From contig NZ_ATVL01000006.1 of the NCBI RefSeq assembly GCF_000420705.1, positions 648,267 through 712,266 of the forward strand: 64,000 bases of DNA, read 5' to 3'. A program made the translations under genes and the position numbers. Positions 33,370 through 41,733 of this stretch are shown here, piece by piece (position 1 is the stretch's first letter; every line of letters begins with the position of its first letter). The notes under the pieces were generated by a model. It saw only the letters and a program-made list of their open reading frames with translations, made no database searches and was not told where the DNA came from. Source of the DNA: Hymenobacter norwichensis DSM 15439. GTDB lineage: Bacteria > Bacteroidota > Bacteroidia > Cytophagales > Hymenobacteraceae.

Positions 33370-36300
33370 ATGCGCCCTTTCCTGTTTAGCTTACTCGCCC
33401 TGCTGATGCTATTTTCCGCTGGCTCCTCGCAGCCCACCCCGCCCGGCTCTGGTGGCCCCAGCGCCGCTACCTGGAAGAAAATCGACCAGCTGCTCACCAA
33501 AGACCAGACCGCCTCAGCCGCCAAACTGCTGGAACCCCTGTACCAGCAGGCCCGCCAGCGCCAGGACACGCCGGAGTACTTGCGGGCCTTGCTATATAAG
33601 CTGCGCCTGCTGGAAGCGAAGGAAGAGGATGCCGACGTGCAGGCCATTGCGCTGGTAGAAGTGGACCTGAAAACCGCGAAGTTTCCGGCCCGACCCATTT
33701 TGCACAGCCTGCTGGCTCAGCTCTACGCCAATTATTATCAGCAGCACCGTTACCAGCTCTACAACCGCACCACCCAGGCCGCGCCCGACCCCACCGACGC
33801 CAGCAGCACCGACCTGCGCACCTGGGACGCCGCTCGCCTCGGCAGCGCCGTTATCAGCCACTACCGCGCCTCATTGCAAGACGAGCCCCAGCGCCAGCAG
33901 CAACTGGAACTGGCGGCGCTGAGCTACGCCGTGCGCGGCGGCAACGCGGAAGGCCGGCAGTTACGCCCTACCCTCTACGACCTGTTGGCCCACCGCGCCA
34001 TTGACGGCCTCGGCAACGATGAGTACTACGTCACTAAGCCCGCCGAGCAGTTCGAGCTGAAAGACGCGGCATTATTCGGGGCGGCTTTCGACTTCAGCCG
34101 TCTGAACCTAACCGCCCCCCAGGCCGACTCGCTGAACGGACAGTTCTGGGCGTTGCAAGCCTTACAGCAGCTCACCCGCTTCCGCCTTACCGACACCAAA
34201 AACTCGGCGGCGCTGGCTGATGTGGACCTCAAGCGCCTGCGCTTCGTGCACCAGCATAGCGAATTGCCAACCAAAGACGAGCTGTACCGCGCCGCGCTGG
34301 CTCAAGCCGCTGATACCTATAAAGCCTTACCCGCGTCCACCGAGTTTATAGCGGAACAGGCCGATAATCTGCGGGAAACCGACCCGGCGAAAGCACGAGA
34401 ATTGGCTTTGGTAGCCGAAAAACTGTTTCCAAAGTCGCGTGGTGCCATGCAGGCGAAAGCGTTGCGGCAGGGTATTGAGCGGGTGGAAGTGAGCTTTACC
34501 ACCGAAGAGGTAGTGCTGCCCAACCAGCCGTGGCTATTGAAGCTGAACGTGCGCAACGTGGCGCGGCTGTACGCCACGGCGTACCGGGTAAGTGCCGCCC
34601 AGGTGGTCCGGCGCCTGAACCGGGAAGACAACTACGACGAAAGCAACTTCCAGAAAACCTACGCCCGCGCCCTGACCGCCAAGCCCGCCGCCACCTGGAC
34701 CCTAGAGGTGCCCAGCCCCGCCGACTACAAAGCCCATACCGTGCAGCAAGCCGGTCCGGCGCTGCCACTTGGCCACTACCTCGTCGTACTCAGCACTGCT
34801 GAAAACCCCACGAAAGAACGCGCTGGTGTAACCACTGCCTACGCTCAACTAAGTGTGAGTGAATTGAGTGCAGTGCAGCGCGGCGCGGCGCAACCGGGTG
34901 TGGAAGTACTGGCCCTGCACCGGCAGAGCGGGCAGCCCCTGGTCGACGTAAACGTGTTGCCCTACTTCCAGTACTACGACCAAGCTGCCCGCGCTTACAA
35001 ACAGCGTCGCGGCGCCCCGGCCACTACCGCTACGGAAGGCACAACGCAGATTCCGTTGGGCGTAAAAACTGGCGACAACACCCAACTCCGGGCGCTGCTG
35101 CTCACCAAAGGCCGCGACTCGCTGCTGGTGGCGGCCAATGGCTACTACCCGCGCCGCAGCCGCACCTCTGAAGCCGAGCAACCCCAGCGCCGCACGTTCC
35201 TCTACACCGACCGCGCCATCTACCGCCCCGGCCAGATACTCTATTTCAAGGGAATCTTCACCGAAACCCGCGCCGGTAAATCGGAGCTGCTGACCAAACA
35301 GCCGGTATCGGTGCGGCTCCAGGACGTGAACGGCCAAACTGTACAGACGCTGCCCTTCACCACCTCCGACTTCGGAAGCTTCCACGGCTCCATTGTATTG
35401 CCCACCGGCTTGCTCAATGGTGAAATGAGCTTGCAAACCGATAACGGCAGCATCAGCTTCGCGGTAGAAGACTACAAGCGACCCACCTTTCAGGTAACGT
35501 TTGAGCCAGTGAAGGGTACGCCCGTACTGGGCCGGGAAGTGACCATGCGCGGCAAAGCTACCGCCTATGCCGGCCAGTCCATCGACGGGGCCACCGTGCA
35601 GTACCGTGTGGTGCGCCGCACGTTCTGGCCGTTTTTCGGGCGGGGCTACGGCAGCTACCTGCCTGGTCCGCGTGGAGGTCAGCCCGAAGTTGAAATCCTC
35701 AATGGCACCGCCCAAACCGATTCGGCGGGCGGCTTCGTGGTGAAATTCGTGGCCAAAGCAGAGGCCAGCCAAGCTAAGCGCGGCCCTTGGAACCCCGGCT
35801 ACGTGTTCGAGGTAACCGCCGACGTGACGGATGCCGCCGGTGAAACCCGCACCGGCCAGCAGTCCGTCAGCCTCGGTACCAACGCCCTGACGCTACGCCT
35901 GGAAGTGCCCGAGCTACTCAACCGTGAAAAGCTGCCGGCGTTGCGGCTGCTCAGCACCAATGCCACTGGCGAAGCCCTGCCCGCCCGCGGCACGCTGCGC
36001 CTTTACCGCCTCGCGCCACCCGCCCGCGCGTTGCGCCCCCGCGCCTGGGACCGGCCCGCGCTGGAAGCTCTAAGCCGCGAAGAATTCAAGCGCCTGTTCC
36101 CGCTTGATGCCTACGGCTCCGAAGACAACGACAGCACCTGGGTTCGTACCCTCGTGCTCACCCAAGATTTCGATACCGAAAAAAGCCCGCTGCTGCCCGA
36201 AATAGCAAAGGCTCTGGCCAGCCAGCAACCCGGCCGCTACGTGCTGGAAGCTACGGCCGCCGCGCCGGCTGCCACGCCGCCCACCAAAACCGAGCAGGCG

Positions 36301-39300
36301 TTTACGCTCTTCTCCGCCACCGCCACCACGCTGCCCGTACCCACCCCCAATTGGTTTGTGAGTTTGCAAGACAGCGTGGTACCCGGCCAGCCAGCCCGTT
36401 TTCTAGTGGGCAGTTCCGAAGCCGGGGCGCGCCTGCTGCTGCAAGTAGAAGCCAAGGGCGAAACCTTGCGCCACGAGTGGCTGACGCTGCAAGCCGGTGA
36501 GCAACGCGTGCTAGAAGTGCCTACCACAGCCGCACTGGATGGCACGCAGCTGCACGCCCACGTTACGCAGGTGCGCGACAACCGCCTCTACACGCACAGT
36601 GCCACCGTGCAGGTAGCCATGCCGCTCGCGCCGCTGGTGCTCAGCATTGCTACCTTCCGCGACAAACTGCAACCCGGCCAGAAGGAAACCTGGCGCGTCA
36701 CTGTCCACAACACCGCCGGCCAACCCGCCAACGCCGAGCTGCTGGCTTCGCTCTACGACAAGTCGCTGGACGTTTTTCGCTCGCATTCCTTCATGGAACT
36801 AGACTTCCCGAAGCCGTACTACCAAGCTGCGCTAGCCTGGAACGGGCAGTTTGGGACCAAGGAATCGAGTGAATTGATTAATGCCAGATATAATACTACG
36901 CAGATAATAGGCGTATTATATCCTCACATAAATTGGTGGAGATACTCACTTGGAGACGAGGAAAGTAGCAAAGACTATTTGCTGGAACGTAGCAAAATAT
37001 CTACGGTAAAGTTTACAGCTCCTGTTGTCAAGGCTGATGAAGAGGTACGCAGTTATGCTATGATGGCCGACGCCGCTGCGCCACAGGTGGCCATGCGCAA
37101 GATGGTACCGCCACCACCTAATGCCCCACCCAGACCGGGGCAACTTGAAGAAATTCCTGATGAAGAAGTATTGCGGGATAGGGTTGATGCTGACCTCTCC
37201 AACGTGCAAGCTCGCAAAGACTTCCGCGAAACGGCCTTTTGGCTCCCTGATTTGCGCACCAACGCCAAAGGCGAAACCGTGCTGGAATTCCAGATGCCCG
37301 AAGCCGTGACGCGCTGGCAACTGCTGGCCCTGGCCCACGACCAGCAACTCCATACCGGCCTGATTCAGCGGGAACTGGTCACGCAAAAGAGCCTGCAAGT
37401 GACGCCCAATGCTCCGCGCTTCTTCCGGGAAGGCGACCAACTGCATTTCACCGCTAAGCTCAGTAACCTCACCGACCAGACCATCAGCGGCAACGCCCAA
37501 CTGTTTCTCATCGATGCCCGCACCCAGCAGCCGCTCGACAGCAAGCTGCTAAAAAGCGCCGCGCAGCTACCTTTCAGTCTGAAAGCCAACCAAAGCAACG
37601 CTCTCGGCTGGGACCTCGCCATACCCGAAACCACCGAAGGCCAGGTGCCCCTGGAAGCCATAACCTACCGTGTGGTGGCCTCGGGGCAGTTGTCAGCTCC
37701 CAATGCCCGGTTGTCAGAGCAAGACAAGAAAGCGCAGCGCAAGCAACGCCGCCAGAACAAACTGGCAACCGGCAACTCGCAACTGGCAACGGTACAAGAC
37801 GGCGAGGAAAACACGCTGCCAGTGCTGCCCAACCGCATACTAGTAACCGAAAGTTTGCCGCTACCGATTGTGGGACCGGCTACGCGTGAGTTCGAGCTAA
37901 GGAAGCTGACCAGCACTACGTCGGCTACACGCCGCAACTACTCGCTCACGCTGGAAATGACGCAGAACCCCGCGTGGTACGCCGTGCAGGCGCTGCCGTA
38001 TTTGATGGAGTACCCATACGAATGCTCTGAGCAGGTATTCAGCCGCCTCTACGCTAACTTGCTGGCAGCTAAAATCCTGCAAAGCAACCCGCAACTCCGT
38101 ACTACGCTGGAAGAGTGGAAGCGCGCCGCCCAGTCCGGGGATAAAGCCGCGCTGAGTAGCAAGCTAGAGCAGAACCAGGAACTGAAAAACCTGTTGCTGC
38201 AGGAAACACCGTGGGTGCGCGATGCGCAAAGCGAAACCGAGCGGATGCGCCGCCTGACCGAGCTGTTCGATGGCCCGCGCCTGCAAGCGGAAACCACTCG
38301 CGCCCTTGCCAAGCTGGCCAACATGCAGCAGCCCGACGGGGCCTTCCCGTGGTTTGAACGGATGCCCGACGACCGGTACATCACCCAGCTCATTGTGGCC
38401 GGATTTGGCAAGCTGCAAAAGCTGGGTGCACTGGATGTCAAGCAAAACGGCCAAGCCCAGGACATCCTGCAAAAGGCCCTGACCTACCTGGATACCCAAC
38501 TTCAGCGCGACTACGACCAGCTACGCAAACAACCCAAAGTCAATCTGAAGGCGCAGCATCTGTTGGATATTCAAGTGCAGGCGCTGTACGCCCGCAGCTT
38601 CTGGGTGAACCAAGCGGTTCCGAAGGCCGCCCAACCAGCGCTGGCGTACTATCAGCAGCAGGCCGCCACCTATTGGAAAGAGCAAACCCGCTACCTCCAG
38701 GCCCAGACTGCACTGGCGCTATACCGCCAGAAAGTGCAGCCCGCCGCCGTGAAAAACATTCTCACGGCCCTCTCCGAAAACGCCCTGCACTCGCCCGAGC
38801 TAGGCATGTATTGGAAGGAAGTGCGCGGCGGTTACTACTGGCGCGAAGCCCCCACCGAAACCCAGGCCACCCTCATCGAGGCCTTCGACGAGGTGCAGAA
38901 CAATCAGAAAGCCGTGGATGAAATGAAGCTGTGGCTGCTCAAGCAAAAGCAAACCCAGAACTGGGAAAGCACCCGCGCCACCGCCGACGCTTGCTACGCC
39001 CTGCTGCTGCGCGGCTCTAGCTGGCTGGCGGCCCCTAAGCCGCTACAAGTCACGGTAGGAGGTCAATCAGTGGTGCCAACCAAGCAACAAGCCGGTACCG
39101 GCTACTTTAAAACCACCTGGCCCGCCGCCGAAATTAAGCCCGCCCAGGGCAAGGTGACGGTAACTAAAACCGATGCAGGCGTAGCCTGGGGGGCGTTGTA
39201 CTGGCAGTATTTCGAGCAACTGGACAAGATTACGCCCGCCGCCACGCCCTTGCAGCTAGAGCGCCAGCTCTACCGCGAAGTGCGCACCACCGGCGGCCCC

Positions 39301-39675
39301 ACGCTGGAGCGCCTCACTGCCACCACGCCCCTGCGCGTTGGCGACGTGCTGGTAGTGCGCCTCGTGCTCCGCTCGGATAGGGACCTGGAGTACGTGCACC
39401 TCAAAGACCAGCGTGCCGCCGGTCTGGAACTTATCGGCCAGACGTCCGGCTACCGCTACCAGAGCGGCTTGGGCTACTATGAGAGTCCTCGTGACGCGGC
39501 TACCAACTTTTTCATCAGTTACTTCCCCAAAGGCACCCACACCTTTGAGTACCGCCTGCGGGCGGCGCAGGCCGGCGACTTTTCGGGCGGCCTCAGTCAG
39601 ATACAGTGCCTATATGCCCCCGAATTTACGGCCCACTCGGCGGGTACGCGGGTGCAGATTGCCGGGCAGCAGTAG
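33370..39675 (+). CDS. alpha-2-macroglobulin family protein
   Basis: 2101-residue secreted protein of the A2M family, which traps proteases or stabilises the envelope. Signal peptide 1-20. A helical, TPR-like N-terminal part typical of Bacteroidota members runs to about 340. Macroglobulin domains follow, including MG2 with FLYTDRAIYRPGQ near 610, then a variable bait-like region (about 1160-1270) and the A2M domain (FWLPDLRTNAKGE near 1290). The thioester-type CSEQ motif is at Cys1552 inside the helical TED domain. The CxEQ residues are intact, so covalent trapping is possible. No lipobox Cys was seen, so it is probably periplasmic. It carries an AT-rich patch at 36866-37070 and a repeat-like insert at 37687-37790. 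No PBP1C partner gene is adjacent. Confidence 0.92.
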   Translation: MRPFLFSLLALLMLFSAGSSQPTPPGSGGPSAATWKKIDQLLTKDQTASAAKLLEPLYQQARQRQDTPEYLRALLYKLRLLEAKEEDADVQAIALVEVDLKTAKFPARPILHSLLAQLYANYYQQHRYQLYNRTTQAAPDPTDASSTDLRTWDAARLGSAVISHYRASLQDEPQRQQQLELAALSYAVRGGNAEGRQLRPTLYDLLAHRAIDGLGNDEYYVTKPAEQFELKDAALFGAAFDFSRLNLTAPQADSLNGQFWALQALQQLTRFRLTDTKNSAALADVDLKRLRFVHQHSELPTKDELYRAALAQAADTYKALPASTEFIAEQADNLRETDPAKARELALVAEKLFPKSRGAMQAKALRQGIERVEVSFTTEEVVLPNQPWLLKLNVRNVARLYATAYRVSAAQVVRRLNREDNYDESNFQKTYARALTAKPAATWTLEVPSPADYKAHTVQQAGPALPLGHYLVVLSTAENPTKERAGVTTAYAQLSVSELSAVQRGAAQPGVEVLALHRQSGQPLVDVNVLPYFQYYDQAARAYKQRRGAPATTATEGTTQIPLGVKTGDNTQLRALLLTKGRDSLLVAANGYYPRRSRTSEAEQPQRRTFLYTDRAIYRPGQILYFKGIFTETRAGKSELLTKQPVSVRLQDVNGQTVQTLPFTTSDFGSFHGSIVLPTGLLNGEMSLQTDNGSISFAVEDYKRPTFQVTFEPVKGTPVLGREVTMRGKATAYAGQSIDGATVQYRVVRRTFWPFFGRGYGSYLPGPRGGQPEVEILNGTAQTDSAGGFVVKFVAKAEASQAKRGPWNPGYVFEVTADVTDAAGETRTGQQSVSLGTNALTLRLEVPELLNREKLPALRLLSTNATGEALPARGTLRLYRLAPPARALRPRAWDRPALEALSREEFKRLFPLDAYGSEDNDSTWVRTLVLTQDFDTEKSPLLPEIAKALASQQPGRYVLEATAAAPAATPPTKTEQAFTLFSATATTLPVPTPNWFVSLQDSVVPGQPARFLVGSSEAGARLLLQVEAKGETLRHEWLTLQAGEQRVLEVPTTAALDGTQLHAHVTQVRDNRLYTHSATVQVAMPLAPLVLSIATFRDKLQPGQKETWRVTVHNTAGQPANAELLASLYDKSLDVFRSHSFMELDFPKPYYQAALAWNGQFGTKESSELINARYNTTQIIGVLYPHINWWRYSLGDEESSKDYLLERSKISTVKFTAPVVKADEEVRSYAMMADAAAPQVAMRKMVPPPPNAPPRPGQLEEIPDEEVLRDRVDADLSNVQARKDFRETAFWLPDLRTNAKGETVLEFQMPEAVTRWQLLALAHDQQLHTGLIQRELVTQKSLQVTPNAPRFFREGDQLHFTAKLSNLTDQTISGNAQLFLIDARTQQPLDSKLLKSAAQLPFSLKANQSNALGWDLAIPETTEGQVPLEAITYRVVASGQLSAPNARLSEQDKKAQRKQRRQNKLATGNSQLATVQDGEENTLPVLPNRILVTESLPLPIVGPATREFELRKLTSTTSATRRNYSLTLEMTQNPAWYAVQALPYLMEYPYECSEQVFSRLYANLLAAKILQSNPQLRTTLEEWKRAAQSGDKAALSSKLEQNQELKNLLLQETPWVRDAQSETERMRRLTELFDGPRLQAETTRALAKLANMQQPDGAFPWFERMPDDRYITQLIVAGFGKLQKLGALDVKQNGQAQDILQKALTYLDTQLQRDYDQLRKQPKVNLKAQHLLDIQVQALYARSFWVNQAVPKAAQPALAYYQQQAATYWKEQTRYLQAQTALALYRQKVQPAAVKNILTALSENALHSPELGMYWKEVRGGYYWREAPTETQATLIEAFDEVQNNQKAVDEMKLWLLKQKQTQNWESTRATADACYALLLRGSSWLAAPKPLQVTVGGQSVVPTKQQAGTGYFKTTWPAAEIKPAQGKVTVTKTDAGVAWGALYWQYFEQLDKITPAATPLQLERQLYREVRTTGGPTLERLTATTPLRVGDVLVVRLVLRSDRDLEYVHLKDQRAAGLELIGQTSGYRYQSGLGYYESPRDAATNFFISYFPKGTHTFEYRLRAAQAGDFSGGLSQIQCLYAPEFTAHSAGTRVQIAGQQ

Positions 39676-39676
39676 C

Positions 39677-39735
39677 CGGCAACAGGAGAGGGATGCGGCG
39701 GTTTTGGAAGCCGGCGTATCTCTCTCCTGCTGCCG
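39677..39735 (+). terminator. hairpin after the alpha-2-macroglobulin gene
   Basis: 18-base arms (39677-39694 and 39718-39735) pair in 16 of 18 positions around a 23-base loop, directly after the stop codon. No T run follows, so it may be a processing or stability hairpin rather than an intrinsic terminator. Confidence 0.45.
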
Positions 39736-39839
39736 AAATCAGAAATAAATGCGGCACACAAAAACAGGGCTCTGGCAGTAAATAGGTCTTGCTTTTGCGG
39801 TGAGGAGAGGTAGCCCGATGGGGTAACTTGTTGGGTGGC

Positions 39840-39871
39840 TTTGGCTTTGCGAGAAGCGGCGGGTATCTTTG
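39840..39871 (+). promoter_or_regulatory. complete Bacteroidota promoter (TTTG-N20-TATCTTTG)
   Basis: A -33 TTTG (39840-39843) and an exact -7 box TATCTTTG (39864-39871) are 20 bases apart. They lie 23 bases before the ATG at 39895. This is the best-formed promoter in the window. Confidence 0.65.
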
Positions 39872-39894
39872 CGCCTCCTTAGTAAAAGTTGCAC

Positions 39895-40323
39895 ATGAAA
39901 ATACGACTGATAATAGGGGTGGCTGGTTTGCTGTTGAGTGGTGCGCCGGTACTGGCCCAAGGCGACAAAACATCGGCTACCGTTACGCCTACCAAGCTGC
40001 CCGGCGAAGAAAAATTATCTGAACAGGAGCGCGCCGAGCGGGACTTTCTGATGCCCGTGCGCCGTAAGCAGGCTGCGGCCCTCAAGCACGCCGCCCAAGA
40101 GGAAGCTGCCGCCACCCAAACGGCCACCGACATGCTGGCTAGCGGGCCAGTAGCAGCCGAAGAAACGAAAGTGCCCGAAGTGGAAGCGCCCAAAGTAGCC
40201 GCCACGCCGCACCGTACCTACCATCGCTCTTCTTCGCGCCGCCGAACTACGGCTACCCGCAAGAAAACAGTACATAAGTCCACGAGCACCAAGCGCAGAA
40301 CCACCAGTTCGCGCCGCCGCTAA
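39895..40323 (+). CDS. small secreted protein with a basic Arg/Lys/Ser/Thr tail, function unknown
   Basis: 142 residues. Residues 1-21 are a signal peptide (IIGVAGLLLSGAPVLAQ). The middle (about 30-95) is charged and helical (LSEQERAERDFLMPVRRKQAAALKHA) and then Ala/Glu-rich. The last 40 residues are made of Arg, Lys, Ser and Thr (SSSRRRTTATRKKTVHKS ... SSRRR), net strongly positive. Such a tail could bind lipopolysaccharide, peptidoglycan or nucleic acid; this is inference. A reading from a TTG two codons earlier is possible but not needed. No family was recognised. Confidence 0.7.
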   Translation: MKIRLIIGVAGLLLSGAPVLAQGDKTSATVTPTKLPGEEKLSEQERAERDFLMPVRRKQAAALKHAAQEEAAATQTATDMLASGPVAAEETKVPEVEAPKVAATPHRTYHRSSSRRRTTATRKKTVHKSTSTKRRTTSSRRR

Positions 40324-40325
40324 CC

Positions 40326-40378
40326 GACTACAAGCAGCAGAGGCAAGCCAACGCGGCTTGCCTCTGCTGCTTGTAGTC
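40326..40378. terminator. 24-bp perfect hairpin between convergent genes
   Basis: Arms 40326-40349 and 40355-40378 are exact reverse complements with loop AACGC. The hairpin begins three bases after one stop codon and ends two bases before the other. There is no T run on either strand, so it may act by stalling polymerase or blocking RNases. Confidence 0.65.
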
Positions 40379-40379
40379 C

Positions 40380-41237
40380 TCAATCAATGGGTGATTCGTT
40401 GTTGGCGTCTTCTGCTTCGTCGATGCTGTAGCGCGGGGTGGGGTGCTTGTTGCGGGCGGTGGCTAGGCTGCCCAGCCGCAGCCCGTAGCCCAGCTGCACC
40501 GATCCGTACGACCCGTAGGAGCGCACCACGAAGCTGCCCTGTTGCACTGCGCCATTGGCATCGAGGTGATCTGCCTGCGTGGAACGTACTTTGCCTAGCT
40601 GCCGCAGTCCGCGCTGGTAGGTGGCCGTGAGTAGCAAGGTATTGCGCTGGCCCCACTCATAGCGAAGCACCGTTTCTGCACCCACCATGGGCGTGCCTTT
40701 TCGGTTTACCACCTTAACCCGAACCACTGGATTATACTCAGTGGGCTGACTTGCTGCGTCAAAAAACAGTATACTTTCATCCTGCCAGCTGCCACCAGAC
40801 GCCCAGCCGTACGAGCCTGTTAGGGCTACATCCAGCCCCCAGCGCGGCCCCGGCTGCCAGATGTCATATAGGCGCAGGCTAACGCCAGACTGGTGCACGG
40901 TTTCCGTCATGATGCCGGTGGAGCGCCGGGAGTTGGCCACGCGGTACATGAATCCTTGACTGAGGCCCGTTGCGCGCTGCTCGATGCCCAGCCCTAGCTT
41001 ATTGCTGAGGGGCAGCGTGAGGCGTAGGGTAGCCGCTGTATTGAACCCGCCGGGGGTATGAAAGGCGCGCGGTAGATTGTTCCGGCTGATGCTGGGCTGG
41101 GTCAACGATACGCCGCCGCTAAGCTGCACTTCCACCTCCCGTTGCGCCCACGCCGCAACCGGCGCACTGAGCAACAAAAAACCGCAGCCTAACAGGCTGC
41201 GGTAAAGCAAGTAACGGAAGGCAGGAGATAGGTGCAT
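40380..41237 (-). CDS. probable outer-membrane beta-barrel protein
   Basis: 285 residues. Signal peptide to about residue 31 (LLLSAPVAAWAQ). The mature protein consists of alternating strands (REVEVQLSGGVSLTQ, AATLRLTLPL, SVQLGYGLRLG) with Gly and aromatic residues as in small 8- to 10-strand barrels. The last ~25 residues are acidic and hydrophilic rather than the usual terminal Phe, so the barrel call is inferred from strand pattern only. Confidence 0.6.
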   Translation of the reverse strand: MHLSPAFRYLLYRSLLGCGFLLLSAPVAAWAQREVEVQLSGGVSLTQPSISRNNLPRAFHTPGGFNTAATLRLTLPLSNKLGLGIEQRATGLSQGFMYRVANSRRSTGIMTETVHQSGVSLRLYDIWQPGPRWGLDVALTGSYGWASGGSWQDESILFFDAASQPTEYNPVVRVKVVNRKGTPMVGAETVLRYEWGQRNTLLLTATYQRGLRQLGKVRSTQADHLDANGAVQQGSFVVRSYGSYGSVQLGYGLRLGSLATARNKHPTPRYSIDEAEDANNESPID

Positions 41238-41276
41238 ACACCACTCAACGGCTATACAAGCCGCAAAATTGTAACC

Positions 41277-41603
41277 CTACGAGTCTTGCGGCATCAGGCG
41301 AAGTATTAGGCCATCAATGGCATCGGCAATGCGAATCTGGCAGGAGAGGCGGCTACCCTCGCGCAGTACGGGCAGGCTTTCCAACATAGCCATTTCGTCG
41401 TCGCCGGGCTCATCGAGGGTGGGGCCGCCCAGCACCTCAATGTGGCAGGTGCCACACAGCGCCATGCCGCCGCAGGTAGCCTGAATATCATAGCCACTGG
41501 CTTTAAGCAGCTCCATCAGATTCAGGCCCATATCGGTGGGGCCTACCACCTCCGTGCGTTGGCCGTCGGCCTCCTCCACGTACACGCGTACTTCGTCGGT
41601 CAT
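41277..41603 (-). CDS. 2Fe-2S ferredoxin, adrenodoxin type
   Basis: 108-residue electron carrier from the ATG at 41603; the frame continues to 41681, but that part lies inside the inverted repeat and is not conserved-looking. Cluster ligands Cys44, Cys50, Cys53 and Cys88 have the C-x5-C-x2-C ... C spacing of adrenodoxin/ISC-type ferredoxins. It follows the ferredoxin-NADP reductase gene on the same strand; the pair would move electrons from NADPH to the 2Fe-2S cluster. A 40-bp inverted repeat ends nine bases before its start and would pair up in the mRNA near the ribosome binding site. Confidence 0.9.
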   Translation of the reverse strand: MTDEVRVYVEEADGQRTEVVGPTDMGLNLMELLKASGYDIQATCGGMALCGTCHIEVLGGPTLDEPGDDEMAMLESLPVLREGSRLSCQIRIADAIDGLILRLMPQDS

Positions 41604-41612
41604 AGATTGAGT

Positions 41613-41733
41613 GGTGAAATTGTGAAGTGGTGAAATGGTGAGTTTAACGTTCCGCTGGAGCAATCTGTGCAGCTTGTGCAAGTAGCGCCATCAGAACGTT
41701 AAACTCACCATTTCACCACTTCACAATTTCACC
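41613..41733. repeat. perfect 40-bp inverted repeat (MITE/REP-like) in the reductase-ferredoxin gap
   Basis: Arms 41613-41652 and 41694-41733 are exact reverse complements, separated by 41 bases. Each arm contains near-tandem 8-9-base units (GTGAAATTG, TGAAGTGG, TGAAATGG). The right arm reaches into the reductase stop codon; the left arm ends nine bases before the ferredoxin start. A shared transcript would fold it into one very stable hairpin. Confidence 0.9.

Noticed and set aside
34849..35772. 307-codon minus-strand frame inside the alpha-2-macroglobulin gene
   Set aside because: Complement of conserved MG-domain coding sequence; no family resemblance.
41613..41733. Reading the 40-bp inverted repeat as a simple terminator
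   Set aside because: It lacks a T run, has a 41-base loop and stands between two genes that should be transcribed together.
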